From Acidimicrobiaceae bacterium (GTDB lineage: Bacteria > Actinomycetota > Acidimicrobiia > Acidimicrobiales > RAAP-2): 61,122 nucleotides of DNA. The notes beneath the pieces are model-generated. The model was not told where the DNA came from. It saw nothing but the letters and a program-made list of their open reading frames with translations, and did not search any database. How positions within the stretch are numbered: the stretch's first letter is position 1; every line of letters begins with the position of its first letter. Positions 15,705 through 26,148 of this stretch are shown here, in pieces. The stretch is taken from positions 1-61,122 of the forward strand of contig PLZP01000041.1 of assembly GCA_003152215.1 (NCBI GenBank). The letters are read 5' to 3'. The position numbers and the translations under genes are program-made.

Positions 15705-16322
15705 GTGGCGCTTCGGCGCTCCCGCGACTCTGAGCGAAGCGGCAGCGCGAGCACGCTCGTCATTCTCGGACTCGCCAATCCCGGCACCGAGTACGAAGGT
15801 TCCCGCCACAACGTGGGCGGCGACGCCGTTCGCCTCGTCGTCGAGCGCCGCGGTGCACGTCTGAAACTCGAGAGCCGACAGCGTGCCCTGAGCGCTTCCA
15901 TTGCCACACCTCGCGGTCTCGTCACGCTCGCGGTGCCCACGACGTACATGAACGAATCGGGTGCCGCGCTCAAACCGCTGCTTCGCCGGACCTCGCTCGA
16001 GGACCTCACGCGCCTCGTGGTCGCCCACGACGAACTCGATCTCGAACCCGGTCGGCTCCAACTCAAGATCGGCGGCGGGCTCGCCGGGCACAACGGCCTG
16101 CGGTCAATCGCCACGGTGCTGGGCACGAACGACTTCGCGCGGTTGCGAATTGGCATCGGCAAACCACCGTCGAAGGAGCAGGGCGCCGACTGGGTGTTGC
16201 AGCGACCGACGGGTGCGCGCAAGTTAGCGCTCGCGGCGTTGGTCGAGGCGGCCGCCGACGCACTGGCGTTCGTGCTCGACAACGAGTTCGAGGATGCCCA
16301 ACAACGCGTTAACCAATCGTGA
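15705..16322 (+). CDS. pth: Peptidyl-tRNA hydrolase
   Basis: Recycles peptidyl-tRNAs released during translation. The 205-aa protein has GLANPGTEYEGSRHNVGGDAV (with Asn and catalytic His), PTTYMNESGAA, VAHDELDLEPG, GGGLAGHNGLRSI and FARLRIGIGKPP. The N-terminus is about 15 residues longer than most family members before the first strand, so the true start may be a little further in. A TTA codon lies at 16224-16226. The stop overlaps the mfd start by 4 nt. Confidence 0.95.
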   Translation: MALRRSRDSERSGSASTLVILGLANPGTEYEGSRHNVGGDAVRLVVERRGARLKLESRQRALSASIATPRGLVTLAVPTTYMNESGAALKPLLRRTSLEDLTRLVVAHDELDLEPGRLQLKIGGGLAGHNGLRSIATVLGTNDFARLRIGIGKPPSKEQGADWVLQRPTGARKLALAALVEAAADALAFVLDNEFEDAQQRVNQS

Positions 16323-19300
16323 CTGAATCGAAAGGGTTGCGCCACGTCCTCGAGTTGATCGCGCCGTCGGTTCGCGCGGCGAATGCCAGCGGTGCGTTCA
16401 CTCCGAGCAGTTATGCCTCACCCTTGTCGGTCGCCGCCTACGCGCTCGACACTGAATTCCTGGTCGCGGTGACGGCGACGTCAACGGAGGCGGAACTGCT
16501 GCGCGACTCCGTGGCGGCGTTGCTGGGGCCCGATGACGAGGTGGCGCTGTGGCCCGGTTGGGACACGCACCCACTCGAACGGGTGAGCCCCGACAGTCAA
16601 ACGATGGCGGCGCGGGCACTCCTACGCTGGCGCATTGCGCAGGGCCGTGCACCGCACGTGATCGTGGCGTCCGCTCGTTCTATTGCGCAGATACTCGCGC
16701 CCGAGATGACCCAGGAACCGATCGAAGTGCGACGGGGCATGGAGCTCGACCGCGACCTCTTCCTCGCATCACTGGTCGACATGGGCTATCGCCGTGAGAG
16801 TCTCGTCGAGCACCGGGCAGAGTTCGCCGTGCGCGGAGGCATTGTCGACCTGTGGTCGGCGCAGGGCAATGAGCCAATCCGTCTGGACTTCTTCGGTGAC
16901 GACGTCGAACGCCTGACGTCCTTTGACATCGCGAACCAGCGGTCCCTCCACGACCTCGAGGCGGCCCTCGTCGCGCCGGCGCGCGAGTGGCACCTGAGCG
17001 CCACGGCTCGCGCGAGGGCCGAGTCCATGGTCAAGACAAAACCTTGGGGCCGATCGACATTCGATCGATTGGCGGGGGGCCACCAGTTCGACGGCATGGA
17101 GGGCTGGATGCCGCTCTTCGTGACGTCGCCCACGACACTGCTTGATGAGGCGACGACTGCCAGCGTCCTCGTTGTCGAACCAGACCGCGTGCAACGCAGA
17201 CTGGCCGACCTGCTCGAAGAGGAACGTGAGCTGACGAACGCTGTCGCGGCGACGTGGCAGGCGACCGAGGAGATCGCACTCCTTCATGAGCGCTGGGACG
17301 GCGTGCTTGAAGGACGTGTCGACGTCGCCCTCGACGCGTCGCTCGAGGGTCTGTCGGGGACGCTCAACTTGGCCTCGCCCCCGGTCGTGCAGGGCGACGC
17401 CGCCCGCATTGCGACGCACGTTCGTGGTTGGTCGTCGAAACGGCGCGGTGTCGTGCTCACGTCCAACGCCGCCGCCGTCGAACGAATGGCCGATCAACTG
17501 CGTGGCGAAGGAATGGCGGTCACCACCGATCCGAGCAAAGTGCTCGATGTTCGCATCACGGTCCTTGAGAGTGCGCTCGCGTCGGGCTTCAGCCTTGACG
17601 ACCCCGAGATCGTGGTGTGGAGCGAGAGCGACCTCACGGGTCGACGAAGCGTGCACCGCGCCGTGCGTACTCGTGCGCGCAACGTCGACGGATTCTTCGA
17701 CGACCTCGCGGTTGGCAGTTTCGTCGTGCACCGCCAACACGGCGTCGCGAAGTTCTCGGGTACGACGACGCGAGCCATCAACGGAACGACGCGCGACTAT
17801 CTGATTCTCGAGTTCAAGGACGGCCGCAGTTACTGGCCCACCGAGATGATTGACGCGCTCACTCCGTACTCCGGAGGTGATCACCCCACGCTGTCGCGCA
17901 TGGGCGGCGCCGAGTGGCAGAAGACGCGCGCCAAGGCTCGCGCGGCGGCCTTCCTCGTGGCGCAAGAGCTGGTCGACCTGTACCGCCAGCGCAACGTCGC
18001 AGTCGGCCACGCCTTTGCCCGTGACAGCGAGTGGCAGCGTGAAATGGAGGACCTCTTTCCCTACACCCTGACCGCGGACCAGGCACAGGCCATTGACGAC
18101 GTCAAGGCCGACATGGAACTACCGCGCCCGATGGACCGTCTGGTCTGCGCCGACGTCGGCTTCGGCAAGACCGAGGTCGCGATTCGAGCGATTTTCAAGG
18201 CCGTCCAGGACGGGAAACAGGCCGCGTTCTTGGTGCCCACGACGCTGCTCGCGAGCCAGCACTTCGCACTCCTGACCGACCGGTTTGCCGGTTTCCCGGT
18301 GAAAGTGACGTTGCTCAGTCGCTTCGTTGACGACGCTGAGGCCAAGGAGACCCTCGCGGGACTGACCGACGGCACCGTCGACGTGGTGATCGGGACGCAC
18401 CGGCTCCTCTCGAGCACTGTGGCGTTCAAGGACCTGGGCCTGCTCGTGGTCGACGAGGAGCAACGTTTTGGCGTCACGCACAAAGAGGCGATCAAGTCGC
18501 GATCGATCGGCGTGGACGTCCTCACCCTCAGCGCCAGTCCGATTCCTCGCACTCTCGAGATGGCCTTCGTCGGCATCCGCGATCTTTCGATGATCACCAC
18601 GCCGCCGGCCGATCGACGACCGATCCTCACCCACGTGGGGGAGTACAACGAAGCGGCCGTCGTTGAGGCGATGCGACGAGAGCTCCTGCGTGAGGGTCAG
18701 GTCTTCTTCGTGCACAATCGCGTCTCGGACATTGATCAGGTTGCACGACGCCTCGGCCAACTCGTGCCCGACGCACGCATCGCCATCGCGCACGGTCAGA
18801 TGGACGAAGGCACACTCGAGCGCGTCATGATCGACTTCTGGGAAGGCCGATTCGACGTCCTGGTCTGCACCACCATTGTGGAGTCGGGCATCGACCTGCC
18901 CTCGGTCAACACGTTGATCGTCGACCGCGCCGAGCGTCTCGGGCTCGGTCAACTTCACCAATTGCGCGGCAGAGTCGGGCGAAGTGGACAACGGGCCTAC
19001 GCCTACCTCTTTCACCCGGCGGACCAAGTGCTTTCGGAGACCGCGTACGAGCGGCTTCGCACGATTGGCGACAACACCGCGCTCGGCAGCGGATTCAAGA
19101 TCGCCATGCGTGACCTCGAGATCCGAGGCGCCGGGAACCTCCTCGGGCACGACCAGTCGGGCCCCGTTGCCGCGGTGGGCTACGACCTCTACGTCCAACT
19201 GGTCGCCGAAGCCGTGGCCGACGCCAAGGGCTTCGTCGTGCCCGACGTCGTCCAGGTGACACTCGATGTTCCCGGCGAGGCCCATTTGCCCAAGGAGTAC

Positions 19301-19717
19301 GTGGAAGCGGACGACGCACGTCTCGAGGCGTATCGCCGACTGGCCGGCGTGACGTCACTCGACGAGCTGGGCGACCTGCGCGATGAATGGCTCGACCGCT
19401 ACGGCGCGCTGCCCGCGCCGGCGACGGGCCTGCTGGAACTGAGTGAACTACGTCTGGCGTGCCTCGAACTCGACGTTCGCACCGTCGTCGTGCTGCCGGC
19501 GCGCGTGGGCGTACGGACTCGTCCGGTCGTGAAGATGGGGCCGCTCGACCTCACGCTCAGCCAGCAACTTCGCCTGCGCCGAACACTCGGTTCGCGGGCC
19601 TACGACGAAGACACGAAGGAGATTCGAGTGGAGGTGTCGGACAGCGGAGCGACGCCCCGCGCCCTCCTCACATTGCTGCGATCATTGGTCGATGTCGCCG
19701 AAGAGGCCAATGTTTGA
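16319..19717 (+). CDS. mfd: Transcription-repair coupling factor Mfd
   Basis: 1132 aa, close to the family length. Mfd removes stalled RNA polymerase from damaged DNA and recruits UvrA. The order is an N-terminal UvrB-like module (residues about 1-380), an RNA-polymerase interaction domain (VDGFFDDLAVGSFVVHRQHGVAKFSG to YWPTE), then superfamily 2 helicase motors with VGFGKTEVAI, DEEQRFGVTHKE, TLSASPIPRTLEMA and the RGRVGRSG motif. The TRCF C-terminal regulatory domain follows. GTG at 16319 overlaps the pth stop. Confidence 0.97.
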   Translation: MTESKGLRHVLELIAPSVRAANASGAFTPSSYASPLSVAAYALDTEFLVAVTATSTEAELLRDSVAALLGPDDEVALWPGWDTHPLERVSPDSQTMAARALLRWRIAQGRAPHVIVASARSIAQILAPEMTQEPIEVRRGMELDRDLFLASLVDMGYRRESLVEHRAEFAVRGGIVDLWSAQGNEPIRLDFFGDDVERLTSFDIANQRSLHDLEAALVAPAREWHLSATARARAESMVKTKPWGRSTFDRLAGGHQFDGMEGWMPLFVTSPTTLLDEATTASVLVVEPDRVQRRLADLLEEERELTNAVAATWQATEEIALLHERWDGVLEGRVDVALDASLEGLSGTLNLASPPVVQGDAARIATHVRGWSSKRRGVVLTSNAAAVERMADQLRGEGMAVTTDPSKVLDVRITVLESALASGFSLDDPEIVVWSESDLTGRRSVHRAVRTRARNVDGFFDDLAVGSFVVHRQHGVAKFSGTTTRAINGTTRDYLILEFKDGRSYWPTEMIDALTPYSGGDHPTLSRMGGAEWQKTRAKARAAAFLVAQELVDLYRQRNVAVGHAFARDSEWQREMEDLFPYTLTADQAQAIDDVKADMELPRPMDRLVCADVGFGKTEVAIRAIFKAVQDGKQAAFLVPTTLLASQHFALLTDRFAGFPVKVTLLSRFVDDAEAKETLAGLTDGTVDVVIGTHRLLSSTVAFKDLGLLVVDEEQRFGVTHKEAIKSRSIGVDVLTLSASPIPRTLEMAFVGIRDLSMITTPPADRRPILTHVGEYNEAAVVEAMRRELLREGQVFFVHNRVSDIDQVARRLGQLVPDARIAIAHGQMDEGTLERVMIDFWEGRFDVLVCTTIVESGIDLPSVNTLIVDRAERLGLGQLHQLRGRVGRSGQRAYAYLFHPADQVLSETAYERLRTIGDNTALGSGFKIAMRDLEIRGAGNLLGHDQSGPVAAVGYDLYVQLVAEAVADAKGFVVPDVVQVTLDVPGEAHLPKEYVEADDARLEAYRRLAGVTSLDELGDLRDEWLDRYGALPAPATGLLELSELRLACLELDVRTVVVLPARVGVRTRPVVKMGPLDLTLSQQLRLRRTLGSRAYDEDTKEIRVEVSDSGATPRALLTLLRSLVDVAEEANV

Positions 19718-19722
19718 CTCGG

Positions 19723-19728
19723 TAGCAT
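19723..19728 (+). promoter_or_regulatory. -10 box of the PPIase-like gene (leaderless)
   Basis: TAGCAT, 6 nt before the GTG at 19735, straight after the mfd stop. Confidence 0.5.
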
Positions 19729-19734
19729 GGACGG

Positions 19735-20826
19735 GTGCGCCGCCTCATTGCCCTCCTCGTCATCGCTCTCGTGGGAGCAACACTCTTCGGACTTAGTACC
19801 ACCTCCTCGGGCATCTCGGTGAACGGCACGACCGTCTCGAATGCGACGTTGCGAGGGGAGCTCGCCGCAATCTCCTCGAGCACGACGCTCCAGTGCTACA
19901 TCGAGGCATTGGCTCCCGCGAATTATGGCGCCGGGGCCGGCGCGAGCGTCGCCACCACGGGCGCGACCGCGTGGGCCAATCTTCGCGTCGAGGGTCTCGC
20001 TCTTGAACAGTACGCCCGAGTGACTCTGAAGTTTCGCCCGACGCAGACCGTACTCACGCAGGCGAAGGCGTCACTCTTGAGCGAACTGACACAAGCGGTC
20101 GCGGGCAATACGACGCCCTGCCCCGGTTCGTCGGCCCAGGCGTTCGCCGCCATGCCGCCCGAGATGCAGACCTTCGAGGTCGCCTCCCAGGCCGCGTCGC
20201 TCGATCTGGTGAACAAACTCAATGGGACCATCCCGCTCACGGTCGCCAACGTCAAGAAGTACTACGACGCGCACACGGCGAACTACGACACTCTCTGCGT
20301 CAGCGTCGCGCTCGTCAGCCCGAGCCAGGTGGCCGCGTTCAATCAAGCGCAAGTCGCAGGCGCCACCGTCGCGGAGTTGGCCAAGCAGTTCTCGGCCGAC
20401 CCGTCAGGTGCGAAGGGTGGCGCCTTCGGATGCTACGCACCCTCGACCAGTGCCTTCACCGGGGTGCGCGCCGATACGTTGAGCACGCCGCTCAACACGT
20501 TCCCGACGACTCCGCAGTACGTCGACTACAACAACGCGACCTACGCCCTCTTCGTGGCCCCGACGAAACGCACCGTGACGCCGCTCGCCCAAGCCCAAAA
20601 CGCGGTCGTGAGCGACATTGAGACCGCGAACGCAACTACTGCGAACACGGAGAAAGAGAAAATCCTCTACTACTCGGCGATCTCGGTCGACCCGGCCTAC
20701 GGACGATGGGGTCTCAATACCACGGGCCCGTCGCTTTTCGCACCCGCCCTGCCCGCGACGGCCAACGTCGGCGCCAGCCAGACCGTCGCGGCGCTCTCGA
20801 GCGCCAGCAGTTCCACGTATAAGTGA
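19735..20826 (+). CDS. Secreted parvulin-type peptidyl-prolyl isomerase (SurA/PrsA-like)
   Basis: 363 aa. An N-terminal hydrophobic signal or anchor (LIALLVIALVGATLFGL) is followed by a helical SurA-N-like region (about 30-170), and then a parvulin-like domain with VKKYYDAHTANYDT and AKQFSADPSGAKGGAFGCY. The tail is Ala/Ser/Thr-rich. It probably helps fold exported proteins. The mfd-mazG junction in mycobacteria has no such gene, so this is a lineage-specific insertion. The stop overlaps mazG by 4 nt, which couples translation. Catalytic activity is inferred; some parvulin-like chaperones are inactive. Confidence 0.75.
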   Translation: MRRLIALLVIALVGATLFGLSTTSSGISVNGTTVSNATLRGELAAISSSTTLQCYIEALAPANYGAGAGASVATTGATAWANLRVEGLALEQYARVTLKFRPTQTVLTQAKASLLSELTQAVAGNTTPCPGSSAQAFAAMPPEMQTFEVASQAASLDLVNKLNGTIPLTVANVKKYYDAHTANYDTLCVSVALVSPSQVAAFNQAQVAGATVAELAKQFSADPSGAKGGAFGCYAPSTSAFTGVRADTLSTPLNTFPTTPQYVDYNNATYALFVAPTKRTVTPLAQAQNAVVSDIETANATTANTEKEKILYYSAISVDPAYGRWGLNTTGPSLFAPALPATANVGASQTVAALSSASSSTYK

Positions 20827-22211
20827 AGCCGGTCGTCCGAGTCGTAGGACTTGGTCCCGGTGACGCCGACCTGTTGACCCAGCGTTCACTCCAACTCCTT
20901 CGCGAGTCGCCACTCGTGCGACTTCGAACGCGAAGCCACCCCGCGGCGGACGCGTTTTTCGACGTACCGAGTTATGACGACTGGTATGAGCGGGCCGAAT
21001 CGTTCGACGAGCTCTACGACGCGATCGCGAAGGATTTGATCGCACTGGCGTTGGCGGCACCCGCGAGAGAGGTCCTGTACTGCGTGCCCGGATCGCCGGT
21101 CGTCGCGGAGCGGACCGTCGAACTGCTTCGTGCATCGAGCGAGATCACGTTGATCTGCGAGCCGGCCGTTTCGGTAATCGACGTGGCCTGCGCGGCGCTG
21201 GGACGCGACCCCATGACGAGCGGTCTTCGCATTCTCGACGCGCTCGACTCGAGTGAGCCGCTTCGCGGCCCGGGACCGCTGCTGATCCTGCAGACGTTCT
21301 CGAGCGAAGTACTGGCCATCCTCGCCGACCGGTTGCCCGAGGACACAAGAGTGACGGTGCTGCACCACCTCGGACTGGCCGATCAGGTCATTGCCGAGAT
21401 GCCGGTGCACGAATTGGTCACCTTTGACGCCGTTGACCACTTGACGTCGGTGTGGATCGACGGACTGCGCACGGCCGGGGCCGCGATGGACGACCTGGTT
21501 GACTTCATGCGACGACTTCGCCGCGAGTGTCCCTGGGACCAGGAACAGACACACGCGTCCTTAACGCGACACCTCCTCGAAGAGTCCTACGAGACCCTCG
21601 ACGCGCTCGAGGCCCTTGTTCGCCTCGAGGGTGAAGGGAAGGAAAGTGACGACGATGTCGCGCACGTGGAAGAGGAGCTCGGGGACCTGCTCTTTCAGAT
21701 CGTCTTTCACGCGGAACTGGGTGATGAGGAGGAGCGATTCAACTTGGCGACGATTGCCGATGCGGTGCGCGACAAATTGACGGGGCGCCACCCACACGTC
21801 TTTGGCGACGTGCAGGTGAGCGGTTCCGAAGAGGTCGCCTCACGCTGGGAGGTGTTGAAGCGCGACGAGAAGGGTCGAGAGAGCATCACCGACGGCATTG
21901 CGTGGCAACTTCCGGCCTTGATTCTTTACACCAAGCTTTTGCGCAAGGCGGCGCTCGTCGATCTTCGCGTCCGAGACGCGGAAGCGTCACGCACGCGGGC
22001 TCTGAACGCGCTGGGTGCACTGTCGCTCAACGACCACGGGGCGGACGACGCGACCTCATCGTCCGACGTGGCCGATGCCTGGGGCGACGCGTTGAGTGCA
22101 CTCGTCGAGATGGCGCAGTGGGCCGGCGTCGATCTCGAAGGCGTTCTGCGCGAACGCTCTCTCACGATGCGCGACGCGATTCGCGCGGCGGAGACTGCAG
22201 CAAAAGAGTGA
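20823..22211 (+). CDS. mazG: MazG NTP pyrophosphohydrolase with N-terminal methylase-fold domain
   Basis: 462 aa, two domains. Residues 1-215 resemble the tetrapyrrole methylase fold (VVGLGPGDADLLT, CVPGSPVVAERTVELL), as in Bacillus YabN. Residues about 220-460 are MazG: FMRRLRRECPWDQEQTHASLTRHLLEESYE and HVEEELGDLLFQIVFHAE carry the acidic metal-binding helices. MazG hydrolyses non-canonical or excess NTPs and modulates ppGpp in some bacteria. The role of the methylase-like domain is unclear. The GTG start overlaps the PPIase stop. Confidence 0.92.
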   Translation: MKPVVRVVGLGPGDADLLTQRSLQLLRESPLVRLRTRSHPAADAFFDVPSYDDWYERAESFDELYDAIAKDLIALALAAPAREVLYCVPGSPVVAERTVELLRASSEITLICEPAVSVIDVACAALGRDPMTSGLRILDALDSSEPLRGPGPLLILQTFSSEVLAILADRLPEDTRVTVLHHLGLADQVIAEMPVHELVTFDAVDHLTSVWIDGLRTAGAAMDDLVDFMRRLRRECPWDQEQTHASLTRHLLEESYETLDALEALVRLEGEGKESDDDVAHVEEELGDLLFQIVFHAELGDEEERFNLATIADAVRDKLTGRHPHVFGDVQVSGSEEVASRWEVLKRDEKGRESITDGIAWQLPALILYTKLLRKAALVDLRVRDAEASRTRALNALGALSLNDHGADDATSSSDVADAWGDALSALVEMAQWAGVDLEGVLRERSLTMRDAIRAAETAAKE

Positions 22212-22226
22212 TTTCAGGCGACGACT

Positions 22227-22232
22227 AAACTG
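22227..22232 (+). promoter_or_regulatory. Possible -10 box upstream of eno
   Basis: TAAACT about 24 nt before the eno ATG, with GAAGAGGAG between them as ribosome-binding site. Confidence 0.35.
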
Positions 22233-22238
22233 AGATGA

Positions 22239-23990
<1,752 letters not shown>

Positions 23991-23994
<4 letters not shown>

Positions 23995-24473
23995 CCTTTC
24001 TCGACGCCTCCCGCGAGGACCTCGCCGTTGTCGAATCCATACTCGGCCGTCCACTGGCTGGTCGTTGCGCGGTTGTGGTGCGCCACCTCGATGGTCGACC
24101 GGTCGTCATCGAGAACGAACCGCACTTGCGTGACGGCACCCCAATGCCCACGCTCTTTTGGCTCGTCGATCCCGAACTCCACTCCGCGGTGAGCCGCATC
24201 GAAGGCGATGGCGGAGTCCATCGCTTCGAAGAACTCGTAGATGCGGACACGCTCCAACGAACGCACGACGAGTACGCCGCGCGCCGGGCTCGAGCCACGG
24301 TGCAGTGCGACCGCGCGCAGGCCAGCGGTGGTGTCGGCGGTACGCGGATCGGCGTGAAGTGTTTGCACGCGCATCTTGCGAACTACCTCGTCGGCGCCGA
24401 CGACCCCGTGGGTGCTCTGGTCGCGGCCGAAGTCGGCGTACCCGATCTCATTCGAGTGGACGTTCGTGACTGA
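23991..24473 (+). CDS. DUF501 family protein
   Basis: 160 aa, unknown function, conserved in actinobacteria between divIC and ppx. It contains the family's ILGRP near the N-terminus, PTLFWLVDP, SRIEGDGGVHRFE and a GGVGGTRIGVKCLHAHLANYL block with conserved Cys and His that might bind metal. The TTG start overlaps the preceding stop by 4 nt and the stop overlaps ppx by 8 nt, so the three genes are tightly coupled. Confidence 0.9.
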
Positions 24474-25383
24474 TTCGGTTGCCGCCCTCGACTGTGGGAG
24501 TAACTCCACTCGACTCTTGATCGTGGACGCGAAGCATGAAACCGTGTTCCGCGATTCGCGAATCACGAGGCTGAGTCAAGGGGTGGACGCTTCGATGACC
24601 TTGACGCCAGAGGCGATGGCGCGTTCGTTCGAGGTGTTGAGCGACTATCGCACGATTATGGACGAGGCCGGTGTCTCGCGCGGGCTGTTGGTCGCGACCT
24701 CGGCTGTTCGTGACGCGAGCAATGGTGACGACTTCTTGGACGAGGCACGTCGCCGCGCCGGCGTCGACGCCAAGATTCTGAGTGGTCACGAGGAAGCCGC
24801 GTACTCCTACGCCGGGGCCACCTCCGGCCTCGAATCCGACCCTCGAGCGACCGTGATCGTGGACGTCGGCGGCGGTTCGACGGAGCTCGCGGTGATGGTT
24901 GACGGCGTCCTCGAGAGTTATTCAATGCAGTTGGGCTGTGTCCGGGTGACCGAACGAGCGCTCGGTAAAGGGGTAGTCAACGAGCGACGCCGCGACGCCG
25001 CGACCGCGATGATTGCGGAACAACTCGACCACGCGTGGCAGGCCGTCCCCGCGTTCGCCACGCTCGGCGACGTGCGACTTATTGGCCTTGCCGGATCGGT
25101 GTCGACACTTGTCCAACTCGACGCCCGAATGGGAACGTACGACCGCGACCTCGTGCACCACCGTCGGATCTCGACCGCTACCGTCCGCGAGTGGCGTGAT
25201 CGTCTGGCGAACGAGTTGCCCGAGGTCCGATTGGCCCGTCCGGGAATGATTCGCGGCCGAGAGGATGTCCTTCCAGCGGGTCTCTACGTACTGGCGGCGG
25301 TGATGGAACGACTCGGCGTCGACGAACTGCTTTCGTCGGAGAGCGACATCCTTGACGGCATCGCGTCATCGCTTCTGCCGTAA
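24466..25383 (+). CDS. ppx: Exopolyphosphatase / guanosine pentaphosphatase (Ppx/GppA)
   Basis: 305 aa from GTG at 24466, overlapping the DUF501 stop. The ASKHA-fold is shown by ALDCGSNSTRLLIVD, VATSAVRDASNG, LSGHEEAAYSYAG, VDVGGGSTELAV and LAGSVSTLVQLD. It is a short form without the C-terminal HD-like domains of E. coli Ppx, as in other actinobacteria. It releases phosphate from polyphosphate ends or converts pppGpp to ppGpp. It pairs functionally with PPK2 at 54772. Confidence 0.93.
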   Translation: MTDSVAALDCGSNSTRLLIVDAKHETVFRDSRITRLSQGVDASMTLTPEAMARSFEVLSDYRTIMDEAGVSRGLLVATSAVRDASNGDDFLDEARRRAGVDAKILSGHEEAAYSYAGATSGLESDPRATVIVDVGGGSTELAVMVDGVLESYSMQLGCVRVTERALGKGVVNERRRDAATAMIAEQLDHAWQAVPAFATLGDVRLIGLAGSVSTLVQLDARMGTYDRDLVHHRRISTATVREWRDRLANELPEVRLARPGMIRGREDVLPAGLYVLAAVMERLGVDELLSSESDILDGIASSLLP

Positions 25384-25397
25384 TGTGCCTATTGCAC

Positions 25398-25411
25398 CGT
25401 TACCTGTAACG
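25398..25411. promoter_or_regulatory. Palindrome between ppx and the RimJ-like gene
   Basis: CGTTAC-CT-GTAACG, a perfect 6-bp-arm palindrome 23 nt before the GNAT start. No T-tract follows, so it looks more like an operator than a terminator. Confidence 0.4.
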
Positions 25412-25433
25412 ATGTGGGAGTGAGACGATCAAC

Positions 25434-26060
25434 GTGACGAGCCGCAGTGGCATCTACTCGCCCATCTCCCTTCACGGGCGTCGCATTGTCCTGCGGACGA
25501 TGACGGAGCAGGACTACGACGCGTGGTACGAAGTGCGCACGAGGTGTAGCGAGTGGCTACTCAAGTGGGAGCCGAGGTCGGCTCACTCGACCCATTTGGC
25601 CGATGATCAAAAAAGCTTCGTCAGTCGCTGTGCCATTCGCGAGCGCGAACGCCAGATGGGGACGGGCTTTGGCTTTGGAATCTTCTACGAAGGACGATTC
25701 GTTGGCGAAATTACGCTCTCGTCAATTCAGCGCGGGCCGCTCCAGTCGGCCTTCGTCGGCTACTGGATTGACGAGGTGGTGGCCGGCAAGGGGCTGATGC
25801 CCGAAGCTGTCGTGGTGCTCTTGCAATACTCGTTCGAGTCGATTCGATTGCACCGTATTGAAGTCAACATCATCCCGAGGAACGCCGCGTCGCGCCGCGT
25901 CGTCGAAAAGCTCGGCATTCGTTTCGAAGGAATCGCCGAACGCTACCTCGAAATCGACGGGGCGTGGGAAGATCACGCTCGCTACGCCATGACCGCCGAA
26001 GAGTGGGGCGACCGAGCGCCGGAGCTCGTCGCGAACTGGTTGCTGCCGCACCGCGACTAG
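25434..26060 (+). CDS. RimJ/RimL-type GNAT N-acetyltransferase
   Basis: 208 aa. The GNAT fold is seen in LHGRRIVLRTMTEQDYDAWYEVR at the N-terminus, FVGEITLSSIQRG, the acetyl-CoA segment VVAGKGLMPEAVVVLLQYSF, and the late HRIEVNIIPRNAASRRVVEKLGIRFEG motif typical of RimJ. It may acetylate ribosomal protein N-termini or another amine; the substrate is not visible. The GTG start has GGGAGTGAG about 10 nt upstream. It is convergent with the NlpC/P60 gene. Confidence 0.88.
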   Translation: MTSRSGIYSPISLHGRRIVLRTMTEQDYDAWYEVRTRCSEWLLKWEPRSAHSTHLADDQKSFVSRCAIRERERQMGTGFGFGIFYEGRFVGEITLSSIQRGPLQSAFVGYWIDEVVAGKGLMPEAVVVLLQYSFESIRLHRIEVNIIPRNAASRRVVEKLGIRFEGIAERYLEIDGAWEDHARYAMTAEEWGDRAPELVANWLLPHRD

Positions 26061-26148
26061 CGTCGCGGTGCCCGGGGAGTGCTCGTAAGGCGTTGTTTCC
26101 TCGCGCGCGCCGCATTTTGCGCCTCCACCACGTGTGAAGCGACGAATC

